A stretch of DNA of 64,000 nt from Chrysemys picta bellii (taxonomy: Eukaryota > Chordata > Testudines > Emydidae). Positions 11,655 to 22,275 of the stretch are shown here, in pieces; the first letter of the stretch is position 1; each line of letters begins with the position of its first letter. The translations under genes were made by a program, and so were the position numbers. The stretch covers positions 20,675,567 to 20,739,566 of the forward strand of contig NC_088809.1 of the NCBI RefSeq assembly GCF_011386835.1, given 5' to 3'. A model generated the notes under the pieces. That model did no database searches, had not been told where the DNA came from, and was given only the letters and a program-made list of their open reading frames with translations.

Positions 11655-12110
11655 GTTTAGCTTCTGGAGATGTTGATTTAGCTGGAATATTCAATTTCCC
11701 AAGAATGGAATGATTATCCTTATTATGAATCGATGGCATGTGGTGCTATTAAATGTTTTACTGTTGGCATTAAAAAGGTCTTCTTCACACTGCATTGTTT
11801 CAGCCATCCCTTCTACTGTATGTTCTGCTCCTAGTTAAAATCCAAAGTTTCAGATAATTAAGTGCCCCTCCCTCCCATATATTTTTTTAATTGGCTCAAA
11901 TTTGCATATATCAATGGCCGTTGCTTCCCAGCCATTCATCTGAAGGTGAACTCTTGTTCTGGGTGGCACATTAAATTGCACATCGACATAAATTTGCCTG
12001 GTTCCCTCTCCCAGAACCTCGCTGATTCATTCATTTTCTACACACCCAGCTAAATCCACTCGCCTTGTAAATTGTCTGTGTGCTGCCGTCGGTCTGTGAA
12101 TTCATGATCA
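11655..12110. other. Candidate conserved non-coding element
   Basis: Unique-looking, AT-rich and nearly CpG-free in its first half. It has clustered homeodomain-type cores (GATTTAGC, CAGATAATTAAGTG, TTTAATTGGC), an ATTTGCAT octamer-like word and a TATCAATGG word. No repeat family is recognised. This composition is typical of developmental enhancers in amniotes, but conservation cannot be tested here. Confidence 0.4.
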
Positions 12111-12429
12111 GTCATTGCCGCAAGCAGACCTGAGAGCCCAGTAAAGAAAGACTTGGAACCAGTTTATTCTCAGCCGCTGATGTGTGGGAAAGAGACAAGT
12201 GTATTGATTGCTTGGTACTCTTTATCCAGTGTATGGTGTTTAGGTCAGGAATAATGCACTACTTGGGTGAGAAGGTTTGCTGGGCGCCTCTAGCACCCTA
12301 GGGCCTTTATTTCAATAACTGCACTCCTTGGAGTGTCTAATTCCACTTAGAAAATGGCACCATTGATTTTGTGGAAAATATTTCTCGTCTCACTCAAATA
12401 CAGACTCGCAGCCTCTCACCCCATCCCTC

Positions 12430-12760
12430 TCTCATGGGAATTGGGTTAGCTATGATGAGCGCTGGTTGGAAAAAATTTTTTTTTCAGCAGAAAGCTTCAA
12501 CAAAAAGGGGGGTGGGTGGAAATAATAACAACTTTTCACCCCTAAGCCGGAAATTTTCAGCTAAAACCCAAACATTGGAATTTGGAAACGCCACCATGGT
12601 GCCTCATGGGAGTTGTAGTTCAGCTGCCGCCTGCCCCCATTCTCATCTTTGGGACAGGCTCCTTGGCTGGACTACATCTCCTATGATGCATCATGGTCTT
12701 CTAGTAGTCCATGGCCAGAACTATCACAGATCCCACATTGCTTATCTGATCTTCCAGGTT
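12430..12760. mobile_element. Non-autonomous DNA-transposon-like repeat
   Basis: The words CCTCATGGGAGTTGTAGTTC and GGACTACATCTCCTATGATG form an imperfect inverted pair around 12600-12690, inside GAAATTTTCAGC/GGAAAAAATT-rich flanks. I recall this layout as a dispersed turtle repeat. Terminal repeats and a target duplication are not clear. Confidence 0.45.
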
Positions 12761-13085
12761 GGGAACCAGGCTAGAAATCTCACAGGATTAGATCTTCATT
12801 GTCTCTAGCTTCTGACCAGATAAACTTTTTCTTATTCTTTTCATAGACTCGCTGTCCCATGGGATTGGAAACAAGAAATGGAGTGCTTCATTATTGAATA
12901 CCAGTTCAAATCCAGCCCAAGTCAGGAGTGTCTGAAAGTCATCAACGGCTGATGACTCTTCTGTGGGGATGATTGAGGAATCTTATAGCACCTGTGTAGG
13001 AGGAACATGAAATAGTGACATTCTTACCTTGGCTTAAATAAACAATTTTTCAAAACAGGAGGAAGGAAATAATAATTCCTTGAAT

Positions 13086-13104
13086 CATCATCATCATCAT
13101 CATC
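13086..13104. repeat. Short ATC microsatellite
   Basis: Six consecutive ATC triplets in a row; no gene context. The neighbouring 13110-13490 has words (GGCAGCACCTCCAATAACAC) that I associate with an ancient L2-type or SINE repeat, reverse strand, low certainty. Confidence 0.8.
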
Positions 13105-13496
13105 TCCAGTCAAAGAACAGGGCCCCATAGTACCAGGCACTGGATGCAATTATGACATTTCATTCCAAAAGCACCCAGAGGACTTTACATACTAAACCAG
13201 GAAGAATCCCTTCATTCCCAACTGAAATGCGGCCACCTCTGGGGTTGAACACTACAGCTCTGAAACAGCACACCGCGATTAAGCTCAAGGAATGAAAAGG
13301 AAACCATCCCCATTTGAAATTGCAGATGGAAGTCAGGGAGGCAGGATGCAATTCAACTGCACAGGCATCTGGCTAGGACATCCCTACTCTTTCAAAAAGA
13401 GCATCAATCTTTCATGAGCACAAGTGGCCTGGACCTTGTTTTTTATACATATAATCCTCTAAAAGGCAGCACCTCCAATAACACATGGACCCCTCT

Positions 13497-13526
13497 CATA
13501 GAATCATAGAATATCAGGGTTGGATT
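13497..13526 (-). mobile_element. Isolated CR1 3' terminus, reverse orientation
   Basis: ATAGAATCATAGAATATCAG followed by GGTTGGA is the exact reverse complement of a CR1 3' terminus. It is only about 30 bases long and meets the 5' edge of a plus-strand CR1 of the same subfamily within a few bases. Confidence 0.8.
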
Positions 13527-13529
13527 CCT

Positions 13530-14280
13530 CTAAGGATGGAAGAATTCCATTCACTGTTACAGACTAGGGACCGAATGGCTAGGAAGCAGTTCTGCAGAAA
13601 AGGACCTAGGGGTTACAGTGGACGAGAAGCTGGATATGAGTCAGCAGTGTGCCCTTGTGGCCAAGAAGGCTAACGGCATTTTGGGCTGTATAAGTAGGAG
13701 CATTGCCAGCAGATCGAGGAACGTGATCGTTCCCCTCTATTCAACATTGGTGAGGCCTCATCTGGAGTACTGTGTCCAGTTTTGGGCCCCACGCTACAAG
13801 AAGGATGTGGAAAAATTGGAAAGAGTCCAGCAGAGAGCAACAAAAATGATTAGGGGGCTGGGGCACATGACTTATGAGGAGAGGCTGAGGGAACTGGGAT
13901 TGTTTAGTCTGCAGAAGAGAAGAACGAGGGGGGATTTGATAGCTCCTTTCAACTACCTGAAAGGGGGTTCCAAAGAGAATAGATCTAGACTGTTCTCAGT
14001 GATACCTGATGACAGAACAAGGAGCAATGGTCTCAAGTTGCAGTTGGGGAGGTTTAGGTTGGATATTAGGAAAAACTTTTTCACTAGGAGAGTGGTGAAG
14101 CACTGGAATGGGTTCCCTAGGGAGGTGGTAGAATCTCCTTCCTTAGAGATTTTTAAGGTCAGGTTTGACAAAGCCCTCGCTGGGATGATTTAGTTGGGAA
14201 TTGGTCCTGCTTTGAGCAGGGGGTTGGACTAGATGACTTCCTGAGGTCCCTTCCAACCCTGATAGTCCGTCTCTATGACT
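13530..14280 (+). mobile_element. CR1 LINE, young, 5'-truncated
   Basis: It carries the reverse transcriptase C-terminal region and the 3' UTR, with little damage. The 3' end (CCTGAGGTCCCTTCCAACCC, then a mutated octamer near 14270) is recognisable. It is the mirror-image relative of 43620-44658 on the other strand. Few frame disruptions suggest a relatively recent insertion. Confidence 0.95.
13534..14193 (+). pseudogene. CR1 ORF2 C-terminal fragment, frame intact
   Basis: The frame is open from 13534 (after a TAA at 13531-13533) to the natural CR1 stop at 14191-14193, about 219 codons. It includes [41 protein letters not shown] and FNYLKGGS signatures. A GTG at 13618 is only an internal codon. 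Motifs A to C of the polymerase and the whole endonuclease are absent because of 5' truncation, so no activity is possible despite the open frame. Confidence 0.9.
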
Positions 14281-14509
14281 AACCGCCCTATTCACAAGCA
14301 TGATGAAAAGCACATGTGCAGGAGAGTGGCAGTTCTCCTGAGCATTGACAGGACTGTTTGTCCAGAGGTCAGCCCTGTGCTCCTTCTCTGAATTAAAGCC
14401 CTGATCCATCGTCCATTAAAGGTAAGGGAAAGCTGCCCTGAGCATGGTGCTTGGCTTGTGTCAACCCAAGGCAGGGCTTGGGTTTTTTTTTTTCCAGTCA
14501 TCATATGTA

Positions 14510-14775
14510 ATTTTCATGCACTGCCTTGCATATCACCGCTTCATTCATTACAAACATGATGGCCAATTAGTCTTATCTCACTAGTAAGTGGCGCTAACAG
14601 CTACTTTAAATGCAGGCCGTGAATCAATCTAGTGGTAGCTCAGACGGATAGCAATTGTTATAATTAGTGCCTTAAAACAGAGGCTAGAGAAATGAGAGAT
14701 GTTAATAAAAATAATCCATAATTATAGCAGCAATATTTCAATGCAAAGGTTCACTTAGCTATAACAAGACTTAAG
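14510..14775. other. Candidate conserved non-coding element
   Basis: AT-rich unique stretch with many TAAT/ATTA cores (GGCCAATTAGTCTTATC, GTTATAATTAGTGCC, ATCCATAATTATAGCAGC) and balanced words without low-complexity runs. No repeat family is recognised on either side of the block. Confidence 0.4.
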
Positions 14776-14979
14776 TTAGTAAACAACGCCTCATGCCCTT
14801 ACATTTGGGGGGTCGTGTGACTTTCCCGGCTCTGTCGGCTAAATTCCCCACTTTCCGCTGTCTGGTTCCGTGCTGCGCGCTGCGTTGCCAGAGCTCCCCC
14901 TGCTGGTGCCAGAGGACCCCGCAGCAAGAGAACTGGAGTTCAACGATGAAGAATGGGTGTGTACAGCACCCGTTCACTA

Positions 14980-15138
14980 ACAGGCACTCAGCAGTGGAGG
15001 GAACGTGAAATCCCTGCTGTGACCCAGGATGGACAGGCACTCAGCAGTGGAGGGAACGTGAAATCCCTGCTGTGACCCAGGATGGACAGGCACTCAGCAG
15101 TGGAGGGAACGTGAAATCCCTGCTGTGACCCAGGATGG
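14980..15138. repeat. Perfect 53-base tandem repeat, three copies
   Basis: The unit begins ACAGGCACTCAGCAGTGG and ends GACCCAGGATGG. Copies start at 14980, 15033 and 15086 and appear identical to each other, so the array is young or homogenised. The flanks do not continue the pattern. There are no spacers and no CRISPR-like structure. Confidence 0.97.
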
Positions 15139-16325
15139 TCCCAGGTACCCTTCTCTCCCAGGCATCGGTCAGAGCGTGTGTGTGCACACGTAAAAGGCAT
15201 GGTCAGTCAAAAATCGGAGTGGGGGGAGATGGCATGTCTGCAAGAATGTGGCCATTGCTACAGAACAGTTTAAACGAGTCTAGGACTGCTTTGGTTTGCA
15301 CACACCTGCCTGGGCTGCTGCGGTATAAGGGCACCCACACATTCTCTCCTTTTTTCTCTCATTCCCTTGGTTCCTGTGTAATAAAAAGGGGGAAAAAATA
15401 GTGGGAGAAAATGTTTTCCCTCCAGTCTGAAACAAAACAAGTTTTTGATTTTTTTTAAAAATAAAAATTGAAAAAGAATTAAAAAAAATGAAATTGAATT
15501 GAAAAACACAAATTGTTTATGGAAAACTTCCAATGTAATGAGATAAACTTAGTGTCTTTATAAAATTTGTCTTACTTTACTAAACAGGCAGGTTCGCCCC
15601 CACACTTCTTTCAAGGCAGAAAGAGAAAGAGAGCGACTCCTCTGAAAGACATAGCACTTGTCTTGCCCATTAATTGAATTGGGTTATTGTTAAAATTCTT
15701 GACCCAACTTTTAATCTACCCGCCTTCTTGATAACAAGCCATTCATGGCAATGGTTGCCTCTCTTTCGGTGAAATCTGAGTATTTCTTCCATTGTAAACT
15801 CCTGTCACTATGTTCTCCCCCAGAAAAGAATCAGGAAGTTTACGGACAGATTTCCCCTCGGTCCTGCATCATGGAGGAGGGACCCAGAGGCCTGACCACT
15901 GTTCATGGTGGCATGTGCTGTCATATGGGGGTGATGAATCTCACCATACAGGAAATCTACCCAGTATCCTCTGTCCATGGTGCTGAAACTCAATGGTGCT
16001 TCTACCATATAAGCTCCCTGGCACAATGAGACCATGCGCACGGTGGAACATTCTCAGTCCGTTTGCCTCTCATATACACCCCCCCATGGGGCATTTTGGC
16101 TTATGACTCAACATTTTAAGGATCCCACGCTTTCAGATATGGAAACATGTCAGTTTGAGAGAGAGAGAATATAATTGCTAATGGGTGGGGCACTCCGCGC
16201 TGGAAGGAGCTGATGACCCAAGGTGCAGAAGAAGGTCCTCTGCATGTAAAACCTAGGAAGTATCCTGCAGCCCGATAACTATTGCTGTTATGAAATGCAA
16301 ATGAGATGAGAGGCACCCCTATAGG
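15139..16325. other. No gene; AT-rich stretch and possible non-coding element
   Basis: 15415-15540 is A/T-rich low complexity. 15655-15735 (CCATTAATTGAATTGGGTTA and AACTTTTAATC) looks like possible conserved non-coding sequence. Nothing else is named. Confidence 0.35.
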
Positions 16326-16329
16326 CTTG

Positions 16330-16465
16330 GAGTGCCAGCTCCTCAGCTGGTGTAAATTGGCCTGTTTGCTGTGACGTCAGTGACGCTTACACCAGCTAGG
16401 GCTCTTGTCCCACTGCCTTCAATGGAGCGATGCTGATTCGCCCTAGCTGGGAATCTTGACTCCAC
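16330..16465. mobile_element. Short palindromic dispersed repeat
   Basis: CTCAGCTGGTGTAAATTGGC and, further on, CTTACACCAGCTAGGGC plus TTCAATGGAGCGATGCTGAT form a degenerate inverted pair. This is the turtle/crocodilian 'CAGCTGGTGTAAAT' fold-back family, also seen at 56378-56435 and 63735-63785. Confidence 0.5.
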
Positions 16466-17085
16466 TCACTTCAGTTAAGCTTGTTCAGTGTGCTCCAGAT
16501 GGACATATGGCCTCGTTGGCTTCATTGTCGCAATTGCAATAGGCACCAGCTGGGGATCTGATCCAGATTGTTTTCCAAGTGATATCGTTTCAATTGGTAT
16601 GTACCTACCTCGGGAACCAGGACCCTGCACATTAGCCAGGCAAAATGCAACACCATCTCTCGTGTTCCGTTCATCTTGGCATGTGTATATATTAAGCAAG
16701 ATAACGCCTCCTTCCCAACAACATGGGGAAACGAAAGGCAGGCAATAAACAGTAATGGGAGTTACACAAGTGTATTCCCCTATTGCCTATAACCTGCTGC
16801 TGTATTTTATTTTATATTGATTAGCGAAGGGACAAAGGCAGTTTCATTGCGAACCTGAAAAATGGCAAGGACCCTGGTGTGTTTTTGTTTTACAAATCCA
16901 GAGTCTCTCTGGAACATTTTTACCTTAGCGTGTGTGTGTGTGCGCGCGCGGGGGGGAGTGCGGATGTTCAAAAAAGCAGCAGGCCCCGTGGCCAAGGGCT
17001 AGGCACCTACACCTGGAGTTAGATTCAAGAACCAAATCTTCCAGTCCATAGGGCTGCACTATCACAAGGGATCAGCACCCGAAGT
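16466..17085. other. No gene; short GT/GC run
   Basis: Includes a short GTGTGTGTGTGTGCGCGCGCG run at about 16931-16950. The AT-rich part 16690-16880 is unique-looking. Confidence 0.4.
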
Positions 17086-17159
17086 GTCATAACGGGGGCT
17101 GCTGGGTGCTGAGTATGCCTGGAAATCTGTCCCTTATGCAGATGCTTATGTGGGTGCTG

Positions 17160-18950
17160 AGTTCTTCCAAAAATCTATCACTATAAGGCAGGTTTTCTAA
17201 TCCTTTAATCATGCTCCTGGCTCTTCTCGGACCCCTCTCCAATTTATTGGTTGAATTGTTGGCACCAGAACTGGACACAGGATTCCAGCGGCAGTCGCAC
17301 CAGTGTCAAAGACAGAGGTAAAAGAGCTCTTTTGGCCCCAGGGTCATATTGGGAGCTCGTGTCCAGCTGATATATCCACCACAACCCCCACATCTTGTTC
17401 AGAGTCAATGTTTCCTAGGATAGAGGCCCTGATCCCCTAAGTACGGCCCACATACTTTGTTCCTAGATGTATACATTTACATTTAGTCTTATTAAAATAC
17501 ATCGGTTACTTGTGCCGCGCTTCCCAAGTGATCCAGATCGCTCTGTATCAGTGACCTGTCCTCTTCATTATTTACCACTCCCCCCATTTTTTATGTCAGC
17601 TACAAAGGTTACCGACTATGTCGTCGTCCAGTTTATTAATAAAAATGGTTAATACCGTAGTGCCAAGAACCAATCAATGATGATTCCCCATGTACAATTA
17701 TATGTTAGACCTATCAGTTAGCTAGCTTTTAGTCCATTTAATGTGTGCCATGTTAATTTTATATCTTTCTAGTTTTTTAATCAAAATGTCATGCAGTATC
17801 AAGACAAACACCTTCCAGAAGTCTAAGTATATTACATCAATAATGTTAGCTTTATCAACCAAACTTGTAATCTCATCAACAAATATATCAGGGTACTTTT
17901 GACAGGATCCATTTTCCAGAAGCTCATGTTGATTGACATTAATTATATTAACCTCTAATTCTTCACTAATCGAGTCCCATATCAGCCACTCCATTATCTT
18001 GCCCAAGACTGATGGCAGGCTGACAGGACTATAATCATCCCATTTAGCCTTTTTTAATATTGGCACAACATTAACATTCTTTAAGTTTTCTGAAACTTCC
18101 TTAGTGTTCCAAAACTTATTGAAAATCAGTATTAATGCTCCAGCCAGCTCCTCGGACAGTTTTTTAAAAAAATTCTTGTATGCAAGGTAGCTGGACCTAC
18201 TGATTTAAAAAATGTCTGACTTGAGTTGCTGTTGTTTAACCATATTAGGAACAAAAAGGATTCTGACATTAAAAATTTCTGTTCTGTATTTGGGGGAAAA
18301 CAGATCATGTAGTCCTATCATATAATAACACACGCTTACCATTCCACTTGTATCTCAGGCAGCAGTTAAAGACTCCTTATTGCTCTTAACTCTGCTGGTC
18401 ATAGATTTCTCCTTGTGTCCCTTTGCTTCCCTTGTCAATTTTCTATAATTCCTTGCTTCTGATTCATATTCATTGCTATCAACATCCCCTTTCTTGCCTT
18501 TGTTATATATTATATTTTTGTAGCTGTTTTCTCTTCTCCAAACCCACATTTTTTAACCAATACATCCTTCTTCCTTGATTGATAATTGGGAATTATGAAC
18601 CCTTTACTAGATGCCCCAAAAGCCACAATCCCACAGTCACATTTTTCTGATTAAATTCTTCCTCCCAGATGATCTGGCTCGTAATTGTTTTTGGCTTTGT
18701 GAAACTGGCCCTTTTAAAGCACCAAGCATATGATATATCTCACCGGTCTGGACTTTACTGGATTTGCACATTATAGATGTGATCAAGTCATGATCAGATG
18801 TATCTGGGTTCCCATAATTTTTTAGTTCTGTGTTCAGTTCCCCTTTATCTGTGAAGACGAGGTCTACTAGAGAATTCCCACGTGTTGGATGCAACACCTT
18901 TTGAGTTAGGAAATTGTCCTCTGTAATATTTAGAAATTCCACGGATGTTT
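17160..18950 (-). mobile_element. CR1 LINE, longest copy, lacks 3' end
   Basis: The minus strand runs from the end of the endonuclease (18942) through the linker and the reverse transcriptase fingers/palm to the thumb region (17160). It is about 1.8 kb and the most upstream CR1 coding sequence in the window. The 3' UTR and octamer tail are absent at the left edge, where an unrelated repeat word (GCTTATGTGGGTGCTGAG) adjoins. CR1 inserts from the 3' end, so loss of that end implies a later deletion. Confidence 0.93.
17722..18942 (-). pseudogene. CR1 ORF2 endonuclease-to-RT remnant
   Basis: Minus-strand open pieces: 18942-18637 carries the C-terminus of the APE-type endonuclease, including the SDHDL active-site box and the upstream NITEDNFLTQKVLHPTRGNS region. 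18549-18355 is the linker (KLTREAKGHKEKSMTSR). 18066-17722 is RT fingers and palm motif A, where the family YLDFSKAFD reads YLDFWKVFV and so loses the second aspartate. Stops and frameshifts separate the pieces. Further on (near 17590) the catalytic box reads VADI. Dead copy. Confidence 0.9.
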
Positions 18951-19514
18951 TGTTGGCTCAGAGTGTTGGTTTTGGGTCTGGCCATTCCATTCCTCTGTTG
19001 AGACTCTTAATAAAATTGGAGGTTATTGCCAGACATTATGTGAATGCCTCCCCTGAAGAACTGAACTGAGACCCTCAACTCATCAGAGATAGACCGGTGA
19101 TTATTAGAATGACCATGACTTTTGGTCATTACCTAGCTGGATAAGATTGGTACCAGTGACCTACAAGTGAAATGTGCTCTATCTCATCATCAAAACTTCC
19201 TAAACCATCCGTTCCTCCTCCATCCCTGCCTGTCACTTACACTCTCTCTCTGTCTCTCACCTGGGACTGTGAAGAAACATATTCTGCTGTCCTGGTTGCA
19301 TAGACAAGCCAGTCCCAGCCCCCAGCCGCAATGTGTCTCAGAATTGCCCAGTTTGGGTGGTTTGGGGCCCATCTTTCATTCTAATCTCTTTTCATTTGCT
19401 TTTGCCTTTTCATAAATAAATATCACCTTTATCTCTCCTCTCTCTTTTATACTATTGCTTGTTCTTCCTTTTATTCCTCCCCTCCATTCCCTGTCTGTTT
19501 GCCGCCTCCTCCCC
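18951..19514. other. No gene; pyrimidine-rich stretch
   Basis: 19190-19510 is rich in CT/TTCC words and open in one frame only because of composition. No repeat family named. Confidence 0.4.
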
Positions 19515-19700
19515 GACTTCTTTTATACATACCCGGCAGGGCTGCTTATCACAGCTTTCCAGTTTATGGATTAACTTTATTAGTTTCTTTTGTATGTGTC
19601 TAATTGACACGCAGTCTCCAAATCGATTTCATTTCATCAGAACTGGCCTTTATTCCTTCCCAGGCGAAGATTTTCTTCCCCAGACACATTTGTGACACTG
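19515..19700. other. Candidate conserved non-coding element
   Basis: Unique-looking block with GCTTATCACAGC, GGATTAACTTTATTAG, TGTCTAATTGACACG and CAAATCGATTTCATTT words. TAAT/ATTA and GATT cores in this density resemble developmental enhancers. Not testable here. Confidence 0.35.
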
Positions 19701-19929
19701 CTGAAACGCACAGGACGGTTTCTGTTCTGTTTTCTTAGAAGGTGAGAGAGATCATAGGACAGTGGCAGGAATCATGAAGCCGTAGGACCAGAGAATAGAG
19801 CTGAGCTTTCAGCTACAAATCGTGATAAATGAGCGGGCCTGGGTTTTTTATTTATTTCTAATCCATTTTTTCACTCAGTTGAAAACAACATTGCTGCAAT
19901 GGGGACAAAGCAATGAAAATAGGAATACA

Positions 19930-20300
19930 GCAAAACCATCAGATCAGATTAGACGGGTGGCCCATCTACTCCAGGGTCCTGTCTCCTACTGTGGTCAGCA
20001 CAAGATGCTTCAGAAAACGTTGCAAAGCCTCCCACAGTCGATGGTTATGGAATAATATGTCCTTAGGGGATTTACTTTCTGACCCCCATCAGTTAGAGGT
20101 GGGTTCATGTCCTGACGTATGAGAGGTTAGATCCTTTCCAAACTTTTAAAAAAATAAATCCTTACTGCTGCTCTCACTGCCTGTACAAAAGTCCAGTCCT
20201 TAGTTGAAACGTGCCAAGCTCTTGGTCTTAGTAGCATCTTGTGGCAATGAGTTCCACTGGCTAATTTGGTATTACTCAGTTGACTTGAATGAAGATAACC
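19930..20300 (-). mobile_element. Old CR1 3' region, reverse orientation
   Basis: From left to right the plus strand gives the reversed 3' UTR (TGGCCCATCTACTCCAGGGT) and then the reversed C-terminal coding end (CATCTTGTGGCAATGAGTTC, CACTGGCTAATTTGG). Heavily diverged. An AATAAAT/TTTAAAA stretch sits in the middle. Confidence 0.6.
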
Positions 20301-20499
20301 CAAGTGTGAATTTAGTGTAATGATCCTATATTTTTGTGGCAACATTCCAAAGGTTGAAAGGTCTCTAACTGGAGCATTTTCAATTGGTTTTGCTCACATA
20401 GCCCTCCCCAGCCAAAAGGATCCCTATGCCGAGAATGAGGGGCATATGGACCCCAAATCCAACTCATGTCACCCCTAATAAGTGGCAACAGTCTTCTCT

Positions 20500-20780
20500 C
20501 CGTTTGTTGCTTCCGCGCCTAGTGGAGCAGAAATGGCAATTGGTAGCCCTTTTATCAGATGTTTTCATTGTAATTTTAATGGGATTTTTCTTCTCCTGGG
20601 TTCCCATAATTCAAATTTAATGAAACATGCCTTGTAAAATTAAAAAAAAAATCAATAATAAAATGAAAAGTACCATTAGACCTACAAGCAGGGAAATATT
20701 GGATATACAAGTCCAGTGCCATTCAGACCCATCGTGTGTTTACATCACATCATTGCAGATGGTGACATTTTTTCCCACCA
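20500..20780. other. AT-rich unique block, possible conserved element
   Basis: Contains TTCATTGTAATTTTAATGGG, CATAATTCAAATTTAATGAA and a poly-A run at 20641-20650. No family recognised. Confidence 0.3.
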
Positions 20781-20949
20781 GAAAAAAAGGCGACCTCACG
20801 TGGAATCTCCCGGGGGGCTGATTATGGCATTCTGAGCCCTTGACCACCAAATCCAGGGTTCAAATCCAGCCCAGGGCTGTAGCAATGAGTCATCAATAAA
20901 CGTCACCCTTAGACAAGTCTCCCAGCTGGTCCTCTTTCCCCCTTCCCAC

Positions 20950-21095
20950 CCCCTCTCTTGTCTATTTCAACAGGAAGCTCCTTAGGGCAGGGACTGTCTC
21001 ACCACATGTACGTACAGCACCTAGCACAATGGGGCCCTGATCCCTTTTGGGGCCTCTAAGGGCTTCCGCAATACAAAGAAATGATCATAACTTCA
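20950..21095 (+). mobile_element. MIR/L2-like 3' tail
   Basis: CTTGTCTATTTCAACAGGAA, GGGCAGGGACTGTCTCACCA, CAGCACCTAGCACAATGGGG and the terminal AATACAAAGAAATGATCATA are the standard tail of the L2-tailed CORE-SINE. The MIR body is not evident upstream. Confidence 0.8.
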
Positions 21096-21798
21096 GAGGG
21101 GACAGATTCTGGTCAGGTTTACATTCTGCAATCTTAATGACGTCTGTGGGAATCAGAGCCCCCCCGGGGATTGCTGCTTGGGTTTGGTTGGGGTAAGCCC
21201 TCCAGATTCTGGAGATGTTTTAAGCTCAATTGAACCTCTGGGGCTGGATCCGTTTGAAATGAATGGCAAACTCCCACTGACGGTAGTGATGCAGGAGCCC
21301 CATGTCTGCAAAAGTGGGCCTACAGATTTCTCAACGAAAGTTCTCATGATGTTTCCAGCCGGAGGAGAAGCAGGATGTACCGAGAAGCCTTACAGGAGAG
21401 CCTATCGATGGGAATTCTTGCTCTGCGTCCTTGGTTGAACCAGTCGCTCACAGGAATGCAAAGTGAAACGAGTCTTTTCAAACATCAGCCAAGCCTCTGC
21501 TCGAGTTCGGGGGCAGACGTTTATTGGGAGAAGTCCTGCTCTGATCTGAGCTAGCCTGTCTGTCTCCAGCAGCTACTGAAGATCTTCCTCAGTTGGTGGC
21601 TCTTTGAGGGTCAATGTGAAATGAGCTTTGTCGAAATCCCTGCAGTTCCTAGGGGCTGCAGGGCCTGGGGGTTTAGGAATGAGCTGTGTTCCTCTGAGTG
21701 TACTGCTGCGACTGTCTGCTTTGTGCTGATCAGAATGACAAGCGGGCCAGGTGTGGGGTTAGGGAGGAAAGAGGCTGGGATCCTTAGATTGCATTTTT
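21096..21798. other. No gene or clear repeat
   Basis: Fragments such as GGGACAGATTCTGG (21115) hint at short fold-back repeats. No coding domain seen. Confidence 0.35.
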
Positions 21799-21901
21799 TC
21801 AGAGTAGCAGCTGTGTTAGTCTGTATCCGTAAAAAGAACAGGAGTACGTGTGGCACCTTAGAGACTAACACATTTATTTGAGCATAAGCTTTCGTGGACA
21901 C
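21799..21901 (-). mobile_element. Dispersed repeat of the hammerhead-like family, truncated
   Basis: AGAGTAGCAGCTGTGTTAGT, TGGCACCTTAGAGACTAACA and GCATAAGCTTTCGTGG mark a very common reptile repeat. I believe it derives from a Penelope-like or related retroelement, but the family name is uncertain. On the minus strand the copy keeps the GAAAGCTTATGC half of the hairpin and lacks the CTGANGA half. Related copies: 24779-24905 and 34056-34185. Confidence 0.75.
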
Positions 21902-22199
21902 CATCCTGTCTCGGGAGCAGCCTGGGGGCCAGACTGTGACTCAACCAGGGATGTGCCCTACCCCAAGTTTGTACCCAAATGTAGCCTACTGCCCCTAATA
22001 CGCTGGTATAGCTAGACTATCCTGCATTGTCGGGGAGGTCCCCAGGCTCTGCCTTCTCCCAACCAGCCTACTGTAGCAGCTCCGTGGTGCCTCCTCTCTT
22101 AGCCACACTGCAACCCATGAGCTGGGGAGGTGGCCCAAGGGAGTGAGGAGGTGCCCACGGTGCAAGCCAGGCCACAGGGTAGATTGGCTCCCAGTCTCG

Positions 22200-22275
22200 G
22201 TTCATTTAGGGCCTAATCCAAAGCTCATTGAAATCAATAGGAAGACTCCACCGGGCTTTGAAGCACAAGTCAGGT
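22200..22275. mobile_element. Half of a palindromic dispersed repeat
   Basis: GGCCTAATCCAAAGCTCATT and AAATCAATAGGAAGACTCCA belong to the 'GATCCAAAGCCCATTGAAGTCAATGG' fold-back family that I recall from turtles; only one arm is well kept. The following 22330-22570 is unique-looking, with no family named. Confidence 0.4.

Noticed and set aside
14980..15138. Possible CRISPR-like array
   Set aside because: Units are contiguous with no spacers, and the context is a vertebrate genome.
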